Positions 11,854 through 23,300 of a stretch of DNA of 64,000 nucleotides are shown here, one piece after another. The translations under genes were made by a program, and so were the position numbers. Origin of the DNA: Phytoseiulus persimilis. Its lineage: Eukaryota > Arthropoda > Arachnida > Mesostigmata > Phytoseiidae. Position 1 is the first letter of the stretch, and every line of letters starts with the position of its first letter. The notes beneath the pieces were generated by a model. That model had not been told where the DNA came from and searched no databases. It saw nothing but the letters and a program-made list of their open reading frames with translations. The stretch spans positions 38,808,745 to 38,872,744 of the forward strand of contig CM075102.1 in the NCBI GenBank assembly GCA_037576195.1, written 5' to 3'.

Positions 11854-12057
11854 GGGTGCCCGTCAACTGGGCCACGGGGTCAACAGGGGCCTTAACCTGA
11901 TCTCACCGGATTCCCCCGCACGATTTCGAGTGCGCTGGCTTTCGATCTGCTCGCATCGCTCGCCCGAGCCCTGACCTAACCTCACCCAATCCACTTCAAG
12001 TCCGCTGCCTGCCGGTCCGCTCGGAAGTTGACGGCGAGGCCCAGATGACGCGCTCCC
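11854..12057 (-). mobile_element. hAT-like MITE, copy 2, with 8-bp target duplication
   Basis: This 204 bp element is flanked by the direct repeat CCTTCCGC at 11846-11853 and 12058-12065. It has imperfect inverted termini (GGGTGCCCGTCAACTGGGCC at the left; the reverse complement of the right end is GGGAGCGCGTCATCTGGGCC). Its reverse complement aligns from end to end with 2963-3190. An 8-bp duplication with short inverted ends is the mark of the hAT superfamily; an internal transposase is absent, so it is a non-autonomous MITE. Strand is given relative to copy 1. Confidence 0.85.
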
Positions 12058-12915
12058 CCTTCCGCCGACGGAAGAGTTTTTGACTTTCTCAGTTTCCTCG
12101 TTCCGACTGGCTGCCGTTATTCACGGCAGTCTCAACTTTAAGACACTGAGGCTAGTTTTCCACTGGCTCCACGGAAGAATTTTGAAGCTAATCGACGCCA
12201 CACGGACTTGCTATCGGGCCTGTCTGGACTTCGAGCGTTTTCAGGGAATTGTCAGATTGCCCAGAACCTGGTGCGGGTGGTCCGTTTCCCAAGCTCCCTG
12301 AAAGAGTGGCCTGGTTCCGACACCGTCACTCTGCGGTCGAGCCGAATGAATTGTGAGAAAACATGCCGTCTTTCATCGGCTGCCGTGACAATATTTCAGC
12401 AGTCATACATCAATCATCCTGCAGTCGATTGGGACTCTGGCGGAAATTAAAGCCCGGATGAACTCGATGAAAGCGGACTAGACGCAGTAGCGAAGCTAGG
12501 GGGGGCATCACATCGTTTGGGGCATCAGAACGCCATTCCAGTCTGGTACATTGTGAAAGATAAGTTCTTCTCGGGAGACTTCTTTACCGAAATCCTTTGA
12601 GTGGTTGCATCCGAGTTTTCCCCTCTCGACGAAACATAATATATTTCTGGCTCACCTTCGTGATCGAGAAGAAACGCTCTCTGAAGAAGACTCTGTTCCA
12701 AATATTGTGATGCTGCCCCGGCTCCTTCAAACTCTCGGCATGAGTTTCACCGCATACATCTACCAGGGAAAATTACCTTTACTGTTCTTGAACATCACTA
12801 ACGGGGTAGGGGGGGGGGGCGTCGAATCCGCGCCGAGCACCATGGGGGCTCGCTACGCCACTGATTAGACGACTGCTTTCTGAGCTCTACCGGATTTCAT
12901 CGTCGAGCTTTAATC

Positions 12916-13658
12916 TCACCTGATGGCCGTGAAGAAACAGATAGGGTTCCTCCAGTCGACCGGAGCGATACCGAGAGGAGGTTTTCTCGGACCGCTCGAG
13001 AGGATTTCGGTATTGGGTTCCGATCTCCAGCGTTTCGAAGACCTCTCAGCTGAAGATTCGGCTCTCTCCATCAGCACCATGCTGTGAGACGCAGAATAGA
13101 GACTATCGTTCTTCAATGTCACCTTGATGCTCGAGAGAACGGAGAGGGATCGCCACCGGTCTTCCGCATAAGAGCAAGCCTCTTTTCTCCGTGTTATCCG
13201 GCGACGACGAGCAGGTGGACAGCGATTCGGGTAAACGTGGTTCGAATATGCACACGCCAATATTGGCGGTTGAGATTGAGGTCTTCGAAGGAGGATCTAA
13301 TTGGTTCTTTCGTTTTCCCGGAAACTTGTGCCATTTCCGGAATGATTTGACGCTGTCGAAGAATATGGAATATCCAGGAGCCTCCACATAGCCATATATA
13401 TTTTGGTTTTATATATTTCATACATTCAGGAATTGGGGACTTTTGATAGGCAAACTTCTTGAAAGCTGCCCAGAAGAGCAGCCGAAAGAAGGCAAGTCCA
13501 AAGAAATGCTCTCCATCTATCGAGGGAAAGTCTGAACAGCTGTCTCCACTGTACATGTTTAGATACGAGTTGTTGCAAATTCCTCGGTTAAATCTTTCTT
13601 CGCAGCCTCGCCGAAGCTTCGATCGCTGCTGCATCCCGTTCTGAATATCGCAGCGCAC
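12916..13658 (-). other. Possible orphan exons, unidentified
   Basis: Two open stretches on the minus strand look more protein-like than their surroundings. The frame 13194-13658 (154 codons) contains NNSYLNMYSGDSCSDFPS and a run rich in Phe and Leu (HFFGLAFFRLLFWAAF) that could cross a membrane. The frame 12916-13260 ends in PVDWRNPICFFTAI followed by a good donor, GTGAGA. I find no start codon in a convincing context and no family match. They may be exons, pseudogene pieces or chance. Confidence 0.2.
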
Positions 13659-13930
13659 GCTGGACTCAGGAACGTGAGCTCATGAAGTTCGAACGGGTTT
13701 CCCAAAATTGGTTAAGCCGCCTCTGTCTGAGGCCATCCACAAATGCAGCCCGTTCACTAATTCTCAGAACCAGGGAGGTTGGAAAGCTCAAATGTGAGAT
13801 CACACCAGTCATCACGAACAACGAGTAACCGACAGTTCGAGATCAAGTCTGACTCACTGGACCCAACTCGAGTAGCCAGCTAAAACCTGTCGGGCATCCG
13901 ACATCAAATCGAAGGAATGAGGATCGCTCC

Positions 13931-14163
13931 GTTCAAAGAGTTTGATACTGTTTTCGGAGTACGATGACCTAGCTCCCAGGAAACCGCTGCTGGAACAGAA
14001 AATCGATATCGTTCGAAGCGGGCAATGCTACGAACGATTGCTGAACCCGAGCTCGACGACTCATAAAGTTAGGGAATCGACGTCAATGCGCTCTATAACT
14101 AACGGCGTACTTGGAGCTCGGCACCACAAGTGCGAGGACGACTGCCACAGACAACAACTTCGT
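13931..14163 (-). pseudogene. Relic of a third secreted peptide gene (exons 1-2)
   Basis: The 49-nt stretch 14115-14163 aligns with exon 1 of genes A and B and would encode a similar signal peptide (KLLSVAVVLALVVPSS). Three key sites are broken: the start codon is ACG instead of ATG, the exon 1 donor reads CCAAGT instead of GTAAGT/GTGAGT, and the donor after the exon 2 relic reads GGGAGC. Similarity continues past exon 2 into intron 2, where ATCGTACTCCG matches ATCGCACTCCG of gene B. Upstream, where A and B have TATAAAAA, this copy has GAGAAAAC (14203-14210). Exons 3-5 were not found downstream. The relic shows the family once had at least three tandem members. Confidence 0.75.
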
Positions 14164-14210
14164 CTGGAATGTCTGTCGAGATAGTGATGGATTGTGTAAG
14201 CTGTTTTCTC

Positions 14211-17200
14211 TGCATCAAGGTGGCTGATTCCAGTGCGCACCTACCCGAATTGTCTAGCTCATCGTTCAGATTAGGTGAGCTTAGGGTAGGGATCTCAGTG
14301 GCAAATATGGAGCGTTATCAGGCATCCTTCTGATCAGCAATGAGGCATGTACTAAGTCTGCGTGATTTGGAGAGACAAGTCCGCGAGCCCAAGCTCAATC
14401 TCAGCCACGTTGATATTTTATCCGTTCGGCAGTGATCACCAGTTTATTTTTGTAATAACCTAGATTCTAGCTTATCATGTGGTCTCGAGGACTGGAAAGT
14501 CTTCTTCTCAGCGATCGTTTAGTGCAGCATAGGGAAAATTTCCGCGATGGAATTCTCAATCAAAGAGCTCAACGGAAGAAGTGGCAACTCTTCGGTGTTC
14601 GCCGACGAAATTTGACTTCTGATCTCTTCTAGCTCAGAGACCGTGGCTCCGATTGGCACAATGAACTCCATCGTTCAATGTTGGCGAAGGTCGTGATCGT
14701 CAAACCGGTCGATTTCCGGAAACGGATGCGTTTCGGTTCCATCTGCAGTTTGAGACGGCTCGTCGCAAGGCTCACATTCGAATGAGAAGCTGAGCCCAAT
14801 CGCTCGTATTGGAGTGAAACTCTGACGGAGTGAATTAATTGTCTCGTTCATCGTCGAAACGCAGTTGGCACGTCCTGGCTGGGGGAGCAGCCCACTGGCA
14901 CGTCTTACCCGCCGACATATCCCTCTACACGCTTCAGCATTTGGCGCAGCGGTGGCCGCGGCAGCTCCAGCAGTCGATGACGCGGTGTGATGCTATTGAC
15001 AACAAATCTCAAAACAAAGACTCCACAGCAGGAAAAACGAGTGCACAAAAAGTTGACGTTTGTGTGCCTGCTCGGTGGCCGGGCGGCTGGTCTGACTCGT
15101 GAGGGGTGGCTGGAGAGCGGACGCCCCTATGGAGGGCGCGAGGCAACTTTTTATTAGAGAAGCGAACTTGTGGTACCGCTGGTTAGGTGGGGAGGGAGTA
15201 GACCTGCGTTTGCGCCAATGTTCGAAGTGAGGGATCGACGAGGCGGGCAGCTCTGAGGGCGGACGAGAAAAAGGGAGAATGGACGAGCTCGGCGAGATCC
15301 CGGACCGACCGGCGGTTGTGAGGGGGCGAGAGTCGGGAAGGGGTCCGAAGGTACACCTCATTACCCACGACGGCTCTGCTAGTGATCACCAGTGGCAGCT
15401 CCGGAATTACACGACGGATTGACGGATACAGACGGTTGAGGGTAAGCGAGCAGACACTCTGTGACCGGTCAAGTTGAGTTGGCGGAGCGGCGGCGTCTCG
15501 TTCGCTCTGAAAGCTTCCCGGAACCGCAGATTCGGAAGCCCACAGGGCCTGTACAATGGTTTCAATGCGGAGCTGAGCGAACTTTCTCAGCTGGTTTTCG
15601 ATGGTTCAGGCTGTCGAGTCTGACCACCGTATACCGCGAGCTAGATGGATGTACGATGTATGTGGGCTCAGCTGAGGAGGGAACACTCCCATGTTTTGGC
15701 TGGGTCATGAATATTCTGTGAAAAATCTCAGCACAAATACTGACAACTGGTCAGCAACAATTGGCGGGCCAATGTCAGTAATGCAGAGCTTCTGTACCGA
15801 GAAGAAGATATGGGAATGAAGGGTTTGCTAGACTAGGAGAGCCATCTTCGAGTTACTACCTCACCCTTCAGGAACGTTATTCGAACCGGAGCTCACTGAA
15901 TCATGAGCTCGCGCGCTTTTTGATCGGAATCGAGGGAATTTGAGTAGTTTGCCCCTTTGGTATCGGGAGACCAATGCTCAAAAGCTGACTGCCTCGCAGA
16001 GAAGTTCGCTTCCTCATGGAATATTCTCAGAGTTTTCGAAACATGGCAGAGGCGGAAATCGTTCCTCGAATCAAAGTCCATCCGCAAACTCAAGATGCAT
16101 GATCTCCGAAATGGGTCCCGGTTGAACGCTGCGTTCTCAGTTTCGTTTCGGGCACTGGTTCCCTCGCCAAAAAAATTGAATTTCTCTCATTCTCATCCAG
16201 GAACTAGTGAACTCATGATTCAGGAAACAGTGGTGCGAGATAGCGGTACTGAGGATGAAGAGTCTACGTGGACAGAATTAGCTTCTCATCTACAAAGAAG
16301 AGCGGGGAGCAATTTGATTCCGTACCCGGGAGACCAAAGCCTGGACGAGAATCTCCCTGCAGCGATTCGTACACTCGGATTAATGCTGGAGGGCGTTTTC
16401 CGAATCATAATAGTCGAAGCTTGAGCGCCGCCTAGCACCACGGCCGTGATCTTTGCTCGTTGAACCCGTGAATCTCCGTGGGATCTCTCATGCGTCGTGA
16501 TCACGAGACACAGGACTCATCAATGAGCTTCTCTTGACTGCTTGTGACGGCTGATGGTATCCCTCATCGAGGATCCGATCATTTTCCAGGCGAAGCCACA
16601 TGCCCCAAAGTGAGCCCCGAACTTGAGTCTCGGAAACTAGCATTTCATATCCATCGAGAACGTCCGCCTCTTGGCATACGAACTGGTCATGAATGATGAA
16701 GCGCACTTATGTTTCGCAGTCATCCCTACTGCAACACTGCATATTTCGAGGTAAATTAAGAGTCCTGGTCTCCTCAAAACCTGTCTAGAGGAACGCGAGC
16801 CTGTTTACCCTTTCTTGACCGATAATTTTTATTTAATCAAGGTATTATCTATTTCAACATTTCGCCTTTATGGTTACATCGTTGTAGCTTATGAATCGCT
16901 GGGCTCGAGACCCTGGCATTGTCTGAAATCTCATAGTCCCACGTTTTCGATCTAGTATTACATTTGAGTGAGTTTTTAACACGTGAGCAACTTTCTATCC
17001 ATAGTCGAAGTCGCGTATCGACTCGAACCGCTGATGGGTTCCTTACGCGAAGAAATGGTCGCGATGGATTGGTTGTACTGTTCCGTCCTCTCCTTCAAAT
17101 TCTCAGAGTACAGGGTGAACCTGTGCACATACTTACGGGACAAAATCGAGAGTTCTCGTCTTACCACGCTCATATATGTGAACTATGGACTTTTGAGCTC

Positions 17201-17289
17201 GTGAATACCTTTCCACACCGTTCTTTCATCGTGACTTAGGATTGAAATAAACTCCGCTGTTTCGGTCGGGAACTATTAGGTTATTCAAG
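14211..17289. other. Intergenic stretch, nothing supported
   Basis: This lies between the peptide-gene relic and the 3' end of the first ABC transporter. Open frames such as 15957-16424 on the plus strand are long by chance standards but show no domain, no membrane segments and no linked splice sites. I see no repeat with a second copy in the window. Confidence 0.4.
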
Positions 17290-17295
17290 TTTATT
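17290..17295 (-). terminator. Poly(A) signal of ABC transporter 1
   Basis: AATAAA on the minus strand (context TTAATAAACTTG), about 32-37 bp after the stop codon at 17327. Confidence 0.8.
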
Positions 17296-17326
17296 AAGGC
17301 AAAGGAGTGGGTTCCATCTGCTCCGC

Positions 17327-20300
17327 TCAGTTTCTTGCCTTGAAGGCAGCAGTGGCGAAAAGCAGGAAGAACGCTGACCACCCGATGGAAACTGCATACC
17401 CGATCCAAACTTCGTCTTTGTCGATGCCCCAGCCGCGGTACATGATACAACGGAGCGATTCGGTTGGGAAGGTCTGAGGGAGTCCGTAGGCGATGTAGCG
17501 AACGAATTTCGGCATCGATTGGATCGGCCAAATTATTCCTGCGAATCGAAGTTTCGATGTGAGTGGTGGAACGACACAAGTTATGAGTCACTGCGCCGTG
17601 CACTCATACACGGAGGGCTATCCGATCGACGACTGTATACTGGGGACTCGACTTTGCGGGCAGCGGGTCGAATTTATGCTCCAGGCGGCCCATTCGTGAG
17701 TAAATTATCGCAAGAAGTGGAGGTACCGTACTCACCACTGAGGAGAAGGTTCGGGTAAAACGTCCCGAGGGCCAGCATCATAGCAGTTTGTTCATCAGTG
17801 CAAATTGACGAAATCATCAGTCCATAGGTCATACCGCTCAGACCTTGCAGCAGTGTCAGGAGGATGACGAGAATGAGCGATCCTTCGAGCGGAATTTCGA
17901 AGACGAGGAAGATAAATACGAGCAGCAGAGCCACTTGCACCAGCATGACACAGAACTGCGAGAACACGTGGGAAACGACAACTTCGAATGGTTTGACGCC
18001 GGCCACCCAGCAGCGCTCCATGGTGCCTTCGCGGACTTCCATGATGATCGAGATCGCGGTGAGACCTACGGCCATGATGTAAGTGATCGAGAGTATGATA
18101 CCAGGAGCCATGAATTCAGTGAAGCTTGGCTTCCCGTTGCCGTAAACCGGATCTCTGACTCGCACGGGAAGCTGAGCAAGGGCGACGTTCTTGTTCATTT
18201 TCACAAGGAGATTTTCGCAGAACGCCTGAAATGGGAATCCAAGTTACAGTGCTTCAGCCCAAGTCACAGACCGAGTTGAAAGGTCTGTATCAGCCTGAAA
18301 TCAAAACTCGCAGTCGGATAACGGCGGATTCGAATTGAAAAGTACACAAGGACCCCGGGGGCCTCCCGGAATCCCGAAAATACCCATGAGAACCTTGATG
18401 CAAGCCCTCTGAACTCATTGCTTTCTGAGCGAATTCCCCTCGCCCGAAAGACGAGTGAAAGGGATGAATCGTTTGTGGTTTAGTGGAACGGTACTCAAGG
18501 GCTAGTTCGGATCTCATCAGCCCCATTTCAACCTCGATGAATGATCGGGATCAACATTTTCTGGTTAAAGAAAGAGTCCGGTCTAAAAAAAAGTTTCATT
18601 TTCCTCGCGAAACCCGAGGAACGACATTCAGAACGATCTTGGACATCCCCGTATACGACTGCCCCGTTCAACAGACTTTCTCTCGAAGCAGAGCACTAAG
18701 GCCTATGCAGCTATTATATCAACCCGCTCTCACATGGACTTCTCCCTCTCTCTTCCTCTCTCACTTTCCGGAAAACGGTTTCACCGAGCATTCATTTGTT
18801 CCCATGAAAAGGATTTGCTGTCCGCCTCGTTGCTGCAGAAGAACCACCTGCCTGTGCGTCAGGCTCGGCTGTCCGTCCCACCCAGCAGCGCTCCCCGGGT
18901 TGAGATAAAAGCGAGCGAGCCAAAAAAGCGCTCCCGTCCGTTGTTCTCACATCCGGCGATAGCAGAAAAATCTTTCCCCACTCGGAAGTACCGCTGAGTA
19001 CAGCCCCGAGCAACTCAGTTTGGGAGGGATTAACAGTTGCTCCTGCCGTGTATTACGACAAAGTTCCGATCTAGGATGACACACTGTGAAGTGGCGTTCA
19101 CGCGAATGCGCCATTTGGCGACGTTTTGGCGTTTTCTCTAGTCATCCCGAGCAGCCCATCGATTGTGAACCTGTGAAGCATGTGCTTCGAGCAATCTCGA
19201 AGCTCCCCGCGAAATTTCGGCTCCGAAATAAGTCCCAACTTCGATTCCCTGGCGATAAATGGCCGCATTGTTTCACAAGTTCTCTTGGAGCCCATTGATT
19301 CTCGAGTCGTCGTTCCCTCATCGCGCCCTGTCCGCTCGAATTTCCAAGACGCTCAGTCGGAGCCGGAACTCAATTCGCTCGGGAACTCATTGAGATATAT
19401 GACGCGGCCATATTGGGAACACGGGCGAATGAAAGCCTGAGCGATAAGGGCGCTCCTCTATGGGAAGGGAGGGGGAGCTTCTTTATCTTGAGGCAAATAT
19501 CAGGATCGGAAGAGGAGCGAGGCGTTAGCTCCTGACGTGGGAAATGAGTCTTGGCTGCGAGCGGGGAAGGCCAGCAAGCCCTTGATTGGTCTGGTAGTCA
19601 CTTTGTCGAATAGTCAATGAGTGAGCCGCTGATCGAGCTATACTCGCTTCAGCAGAAGAAGCATCTCCTGTAGCCAAGTCTGCTGATCCGCAATGACCTC
19701 TAATCAAGCGGAGTAGAGGCAGGGTGGAGTGTTGACACGCTCCCGCCTTGAGATCTCCACAGGCTCCCACGCAACGGGCCAAGATTGTGGCCGTGTACGG
19801 GCCGAATTGAGCTCCTCCAACTGTTTTCGATATTAGAAGCCAAGCAAACAGCATCGCTCGTCCTCTTTCAGCCCCTTCGTCATCAACACAGCAAATGAGT
19901 CAAAGATCACAGAACCAATTATACTCACGATGAAAGACTCGAAGATGGTTTTCTGCAGGATGAATCCGATCTGTTGGTTGGTCATGTCCATGTAAATGTC
20001 CACTGTAGACTCCTCGATCGTTTCGTTGTCAGCCTCGATGCCCAACAAGAATCTATATTGCAGAGCCGTCGAGTAATTATGCCCTATGTTTATGACGCCC
20101 CACGTTTCGCCACGTTCCACACTGGCAAGCGCTTGATCCAGGTCAGAGTAAGGTCGTTGGACGATCGTGTAGTTCGATATAGATTCGAGGAACGGTTGCG
20201 AGAGCACCGGATGCACGTCGGAGTTTACCACAGCCACAGGTAACTCGAAAGGATCGGCTCCAATGCAAACGCAGAAGAGTACGACTTGGAACGATGGGAC

Positions 20301-23300
20301 GATGAAGGTGAACAGGAGAACCGGAATATTCCTCTTCACCCGAGTTATGTTCTTGATTAGAAGTGCGAACGCCCGACACAATGCGTCCGAAAACGTTTCG
20401 TGCCGCTTCGAATCAATGCTGAAGCCGCCGTTCATGCTTGATGGAGCCAGAGTGTGTTTAACTTCTGGTGGGACCTCGTATATTGGAGCCTTCTGCAATG
20501 ATTCATCTGTCAAATCGCGTGATTCGACAAAAACGCTCTTGGAACAGCCAGAATTTCCCAAGGAATCAGACTGGGTAACGAATTTCATCTCGATGTAGAA
20601 GCAAACTCGGCATACTCACCTCCCGCTCGTGCTCGATGGCGCCGCTCTTGTTGTCTTTTGCTTTCTCGCTAACAACCTCGAGCATTTTCTTGTTTTTGAC
20701 GATGGCACGTCCTTCTGTATCCGCGAGACAGAGCTGCAGGAAGACGTCTTCGAGGGTCTCACATTGGAATTGCTCCAAGAGCCGATCAGGTGAATCCTGA
20801 GCCAGCATCCGCCCATTCCTCATGAGACCGACAATGTTGGCCTGACGGGCCTCTTCGATGTAATGGGTCGTGACGATCACAGTCATGCCTTCTTGGCTGA
20901 CGAATTTCACGAGGTAGTTCCAGATCCTGTGATGACAATTTATGGGTTTTGAGAACGGGATTCCGTTTGGGATTTCTCATTGAGGAGACTTCGATCGGAG
21001 ATCCTCGGAACAACGAGTGCATCTAGATTTCCATAGGAAACGCCACGATGGTCGGCCCGATCGAACTAAAACTTCATTGATGTAGCACTCCTCAAGAACG
21101 ACACAGTTGGGCAAGCCGCATGGGAAAATTATCTAAGAACAGCGGCATCGGGGGACAACAGGTATAACTATGCCGTACTCCCCATAACCGTACAATAAGC
21201 GCGCGGTCGCTTTGCCTTGAAGCTGCTACTTTGGTTGCTCGAGAAAGTGCGTATCCCCGACAGGGAGGGAGAGCTGTATCTCGTGACCAATGCCAATAAA
21301 CTTTGAGACCATCTTTGGAACATGTGGAAGCGTCCCTCCCGGGGGGGGAACCGTTGGCGCCGAATGGAATCAGTGGATCTGCAGATACGGAAAACGCCGG
21401 TTCGGTGTCAGCTGAACTCACTTTTTCCGGAGCAACGGGTCAACACCGACAGTTGGTTCGTCAAGAATCAGGAGAGGAGGATTATGAATTAAAGCAGCTG
21501 CGAGAGACACTCGTCTCTGTTGACCCCCGGAGAGATTCTTCACCAAGCGCGACTTGTCTGGAAGCTCCAGAAACTTCAACAGGGCCTCGATGCGCTCTGT
21601 GGATCCAAAGAAATATCTTAGTTGTGATTCTGCGCGATGTTATCGACGTTGTCGACCCCCTCCATAATCGGAGTTCCCACTGGGGAGTTTGTCGCTCCAG
21701 CGAAGTCTGTGTGCACTGACTTCGATGGCTCGAATGAACACAATGTACACATCGTTCTGACAAACGAACGGACCGATCGTTGGCCCTAGCTCTGCTGCGC
21801 GGAAATCCCTAAACGCAAGTCTGGAGGAAAGCGAGGCAAATAAGGGAGAACGTCGATCGCATCGATGATAGTTACGGAACGAGCACACAGAACATTTCCT
21901 CGATCGAATTCAGATTTCAGGCGAGCAGTTTGATTCCATTCCTTGTTCGGTCGGAACGTTTTCGAAGATCGAAACCTCAGATACTTCCAAGATTTTCCCA
22001 GAGGGGCTGGATCCATGCCCTAGCCGAGTTGTTCTCATCTTCCCGTCGACAGAATACTTCGAATGCTTCCACTTCCTATCCTGCTCGCCGGTGACACTCG
22101 GAGCTCTGTCGAAACTACGGATAATCTTCCGAACACTCACCTTCGATCAAAGCCTCTGGCATACCGAAGAGTTTGCCGAAGAAGAATAACGTTTCGTAAA
22201 TCGTGAACTCCGGATACAGAGTGAGCTCCTGTGGCATGTAACCGACTCCAGGTCCGGGGATGAATGCCCCTGCCGTGCCGGGAACCTGGTCGAAGACGCG
22301 AACCTGTCCTCCTTGAGGGTGTTTTCGGCCCACGATGCAACGCAGCAGAGTTGTTTTGCCACATCCGCTCGGCCCGAGCAGTCCATAACTGGAAGGAGAC
22401 GAAAGAACCTTTTGAATTTTTCATTTTTTTCTCGGATTCAATTAGGTCGTTGTTGCACATGAACTCTCCCGAATTCTCTCGCTCCGTGCCCTGTCGACCT
22501 TGTCTCTCGTGTTCCACGTCATCCGATCTTAGGCCGAGGTACGCGGTGACCCACTTCGCCAATCATATCAGGAAACGGCGGCAGCGGCGGCGGCGACCGT
22601 TGCTCGCGCCACCGCCGACCGAGTGCTCAAACGTGTCGTTATTATCGAGCCACAGAAGTCTTCGGCGTAGTAGTCACCCTAGAGCGAGCTTTGGTAGTGC
22701 TCTTGTGAGCCAGCGGTGAATCGATGAAGCTGTTCGTAGACGTTTTCCTCCTCATCAGTCTTGTGACACAGACACTGATCGTTTTTACCCGCGCGACACA
22801 CTTCGACAGAGGATACATCGTGATCCAATTCTGTCGTTTCGGAATTCGAGACGAGATCCGCCTCGAGTCCTCCCAAGAGTATGCTGTAAACGGTGATGGA
22901 GAGAATATGAAATGAGCATCAAGGCACAGGGTCTACTGGAAGTCCAAGCCCGGCTCATTGGGAGTACGAACCGTGGGTGCTGGATGGGAGAACGAATTCG
23001 TAACACACTCTTATTCGGATTCACCGTTCGCGGAATCTCTCTGAACCGAGCTCAGTTTTGCGGTGAGCCTCGATGCCTTTAGCGTGATCGAAAAGGAAGT
23101 TCCATCTCGACTGAATGGATTATGAATAGATTTAGCAGTCCGGAACTCCTGGAAGGCTCCACGTCAGTCTTCTCCAGTCGGCTCATCGTCCGTTCATTTA
23201 ATCATTCATCGTATCCGCGAACAGTGGTTTCGTCTCCACTTCTGGTTTCGGGTTTTCACCATTCGGTTTGTTGCTTGGCCCATCCATCCGTGGCTCGCGC

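Noticed and set aside
22724..22915. 63-codon plus-strand frame with a signal-peptide-like start
   Set aside because: It lies in the ABC1 intron on the opposite strand, has no TATA box or poly(A) signal, and one short hydrophobic run is expected by chance.
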